Below, in pieces: positions 63,197-64,000 of a DNA stretch of 64,000 nt. Under the pieces are notes generated by a model that was not told where the DNA came from, ran no database searches, and saw only the letters and a list, made by a program, of their open reading frames with translations. Numbering within the stretch: position 1 is the first letter of the stretch; each line of letters begins with the position of its first letter. Origin of the DNA: JABDIP01 sp965227455 (GTDB lineage Bacteria; Pseudomonadota; Alphaproteobacteria; DSM-16000; Inquilinaceae). The position numbers and the translations under genes are program-made. The stretch is from the NCBI GenBank assembly GCA_965227455.1, contig OZ245752.1, forward strand, positions 2,356,001 to 2,420,000, read 5' to 3'.

Positions 63197-63283
63197 GCGC
63201 TCAGCCTGCGGGTGGCGCGCAGAAAGGTCGGCGCTGCGCATCGCCATCTGGGCGGTCGAATCAACGGCGCGCTCCGGCGGCCG

Positions 63284-63640
63284 TCAGATCGCGTCCTTCT
63301 TGGCCTGGCGTTCGCCGACGTACAGCTCGTAGAAGTAGTTGAGCTTGTTGACTTCCTTCGGCGACATTTCCTGGTTGAAGTAGTGCTCCCGGAGCTCCAG
63401 GAAATGCGGCAGGTCGTCGGACGCCTTCATGAAGTTGCGATTGGCGTCCAGCTTCAGAAGCTTCAGTTTGGTCTGCGGCTGGAAATCGCCGCCGCCGGAA
63501 CCGGCGACCAGATCGCCCCACTGCAGCTGGTTCTCGCGCAGCAGGGACGCGATCTTCCTTGCGGCGATGACCACCTCGTGGTCGTTCTCCTTGCCAAGCT
63601 GCCCGAGCAGCGAGACCAAAAGACTGCGATCGAGTGCCAC
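63284..63640 (-). CDS. Hypothetical protein, DUF2786-like N-terminus
   Basis: 118-residue soluble protein. The opening helices LLGQLGKENDHEVVIAARKI and ASLLRENQLQWGDLVAG resemble the start of phage-type DUF2786 domains. A second helical region LNYFYELYVGERQAKKDAI ends the protein. Its function is unknown. It lies between the second GS-like gene and the oxidase gene and is read from the opposite strand. Confidence 0.7.
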   Translation of the reverse strand: MALDRSLLVSLLGQLGKENDHEVVIAARKIASLLRENQLQWGDLVAGSGGGDFQPQTKLKLLKLDANRNFMKASDDLPHFLELREHYFNQEMSPKEVNKLNYFYELYVGERQAKKDAI

Positions 63641-63759
63641 AGCGCGCCCCTCTCAATCATCAACACAAGCCGCGACCGCGGACGGTCGTCAACTAACGGA
63701 ACAGTGTGCGGCATGTACGGCTAACGCATGGTTAACTCTGACGATCCTCAACCGATTCG

Positions 63760-64000
63760 ATGACCGGCTCCGGGCATCCAGAGTCCTGGTATGCGGCCAC
63801 TGCCGACATCCCCGCGCCCCGTCCGCCGCTGGCCGGCGAGACCCGCTGCGACGTGGCGGTGGTCGGCGGCGGCTTCACCGGCCTGTCGGCGGCGCTCAAC
63901 CTGGCGGAACGCGGCTATGACGTGGTCCTGCTGGAAGGCCGGCGCATCGGCTGGGGCGCGTCCGGGCGCAATGGCGGCCAGATCGTCACCGCTTACAACC
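63760..64000 (+). CDS. FAD-dependent amine oxidase, PuuB-like (partial, 5' end)
   Basis: First 80 codons; the gene runs off the right edge. The Rossmann FAD motif VAVVGGGFTGLSAALNLAER and the DAO-family GWGASGRNGGQIV are intact. The start MTGSGHPESWYAATADIPAP with the Trp-Tyr near the N-terminus resembles gamma-glutamylputrescine oxidases. Placed after the GS-like gene, it would oxidise gamma-glutamylputrescine, the next step of that pathway. The downstream domain cannot be seen. Confidence 0.85.
   Translation, partial: MTGSGHPESWYAATADIPAPRPPLAGETRCDVAVVGGGFTGLSAALNLAERGYDVVLLEGRRIGWGASGRNGGQIVTAYN

Overview
The window is about 64 kb of high-GC alphaproteobacterial chromosome, most like a free-living member of the Rhodospirillales and relatives. 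This assignment is inferred from several features: the tRNA-Tyr/tRNA-Gly/tuf/tRNA-Trp/secE/nusG/rplKAJL/rpoB order, DUF2336 and DUF1499 proteins, a TAXI-type TRAP transporter with fused permease, an MlaE permease fused to a STAS domain, a bactofilin, and a putrescine uptake and degradation locus. No phage, integrase, insertion sequence or CRISPR array was seen.

Layout. 1-8.2 kb (minus strand) is one translation/transcription superoperon. It reads from a strong promoter at about 8.2 kb through three tRNAs, tuf, secE, nusG, rplK, rplA, an L10-type autoregulatory leader, rplJ, rplL and an attenuator-like hairpin into rpoB, which runs off the left edge. 8.3-13.4 kb holds two SpoU-type RNA methyltransferases, an orphan PAAR-like (DUF4150) protein, a CpdB nucleotidase and an HtrA-like protein that has lost its catalytic triad. 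tRNA-Thr (13.6 kb) is followed by a lower-GC patch with one unknown gene. Next comes a Bcr/CflA efflux gene preceded by a promoter, a short leader frame, a long hairpin and an intrinsic terminator. 16-22.2 kb holds a proline-racemase-superfamily enzyme with an unusual Ser/Thr catalytic pair, a DUF1499 protein, an AhpD-like protein, a translationally coupled membrane protein plus vWA lipoprotein pair, and a DUF2336 protein. 22.3-26.8 kb is a TAXI-TRAP uptake system with its UspA partner.

27-36.4 kb contains a BKACE enzyme divergent from a dihaem cytochrome c, a GFA protein, a class III aminotransferase, two tandem secreted proteins with beta-barrel-like C-termini, a complete Mla-type lipid transport operon (mlaE with STAS, mlaF, mlaD, auxiliary lipoprotein) and apt. 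36.4-41.2 kb is a four-gene overlapping sensory operon: periplasmic binding protein, hybrid-free histidine kinase, receiver, receiver-GGDEF. It reads as a ligand-to-c-di-GMP relay. 41.3-50.4 kb holds an amidase, an S30AE/cold-shock fusion, pcm, a GH13 glucosidase, a divergent Tag-like protein, a bactofilin and a class III adenylate cyclase with a periplasmic sensor.

50.4-64 kb is dominated by polyamine metabolism: agmatine deiminase, speD-speE, the putrescine ABC importer potFGHI, a SpuC-type aminotransferase, two divergently transcribed glutamine-synthetase-family (gamma-glutamylpolyamine synthetase-like) genes, and the start of a PuuB-like oxidase cut by the right edge. Two small lipoproteins sit inside this block. 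A roughly 200-bp imperfect palindrome lies between the convergent speE and potI genes.
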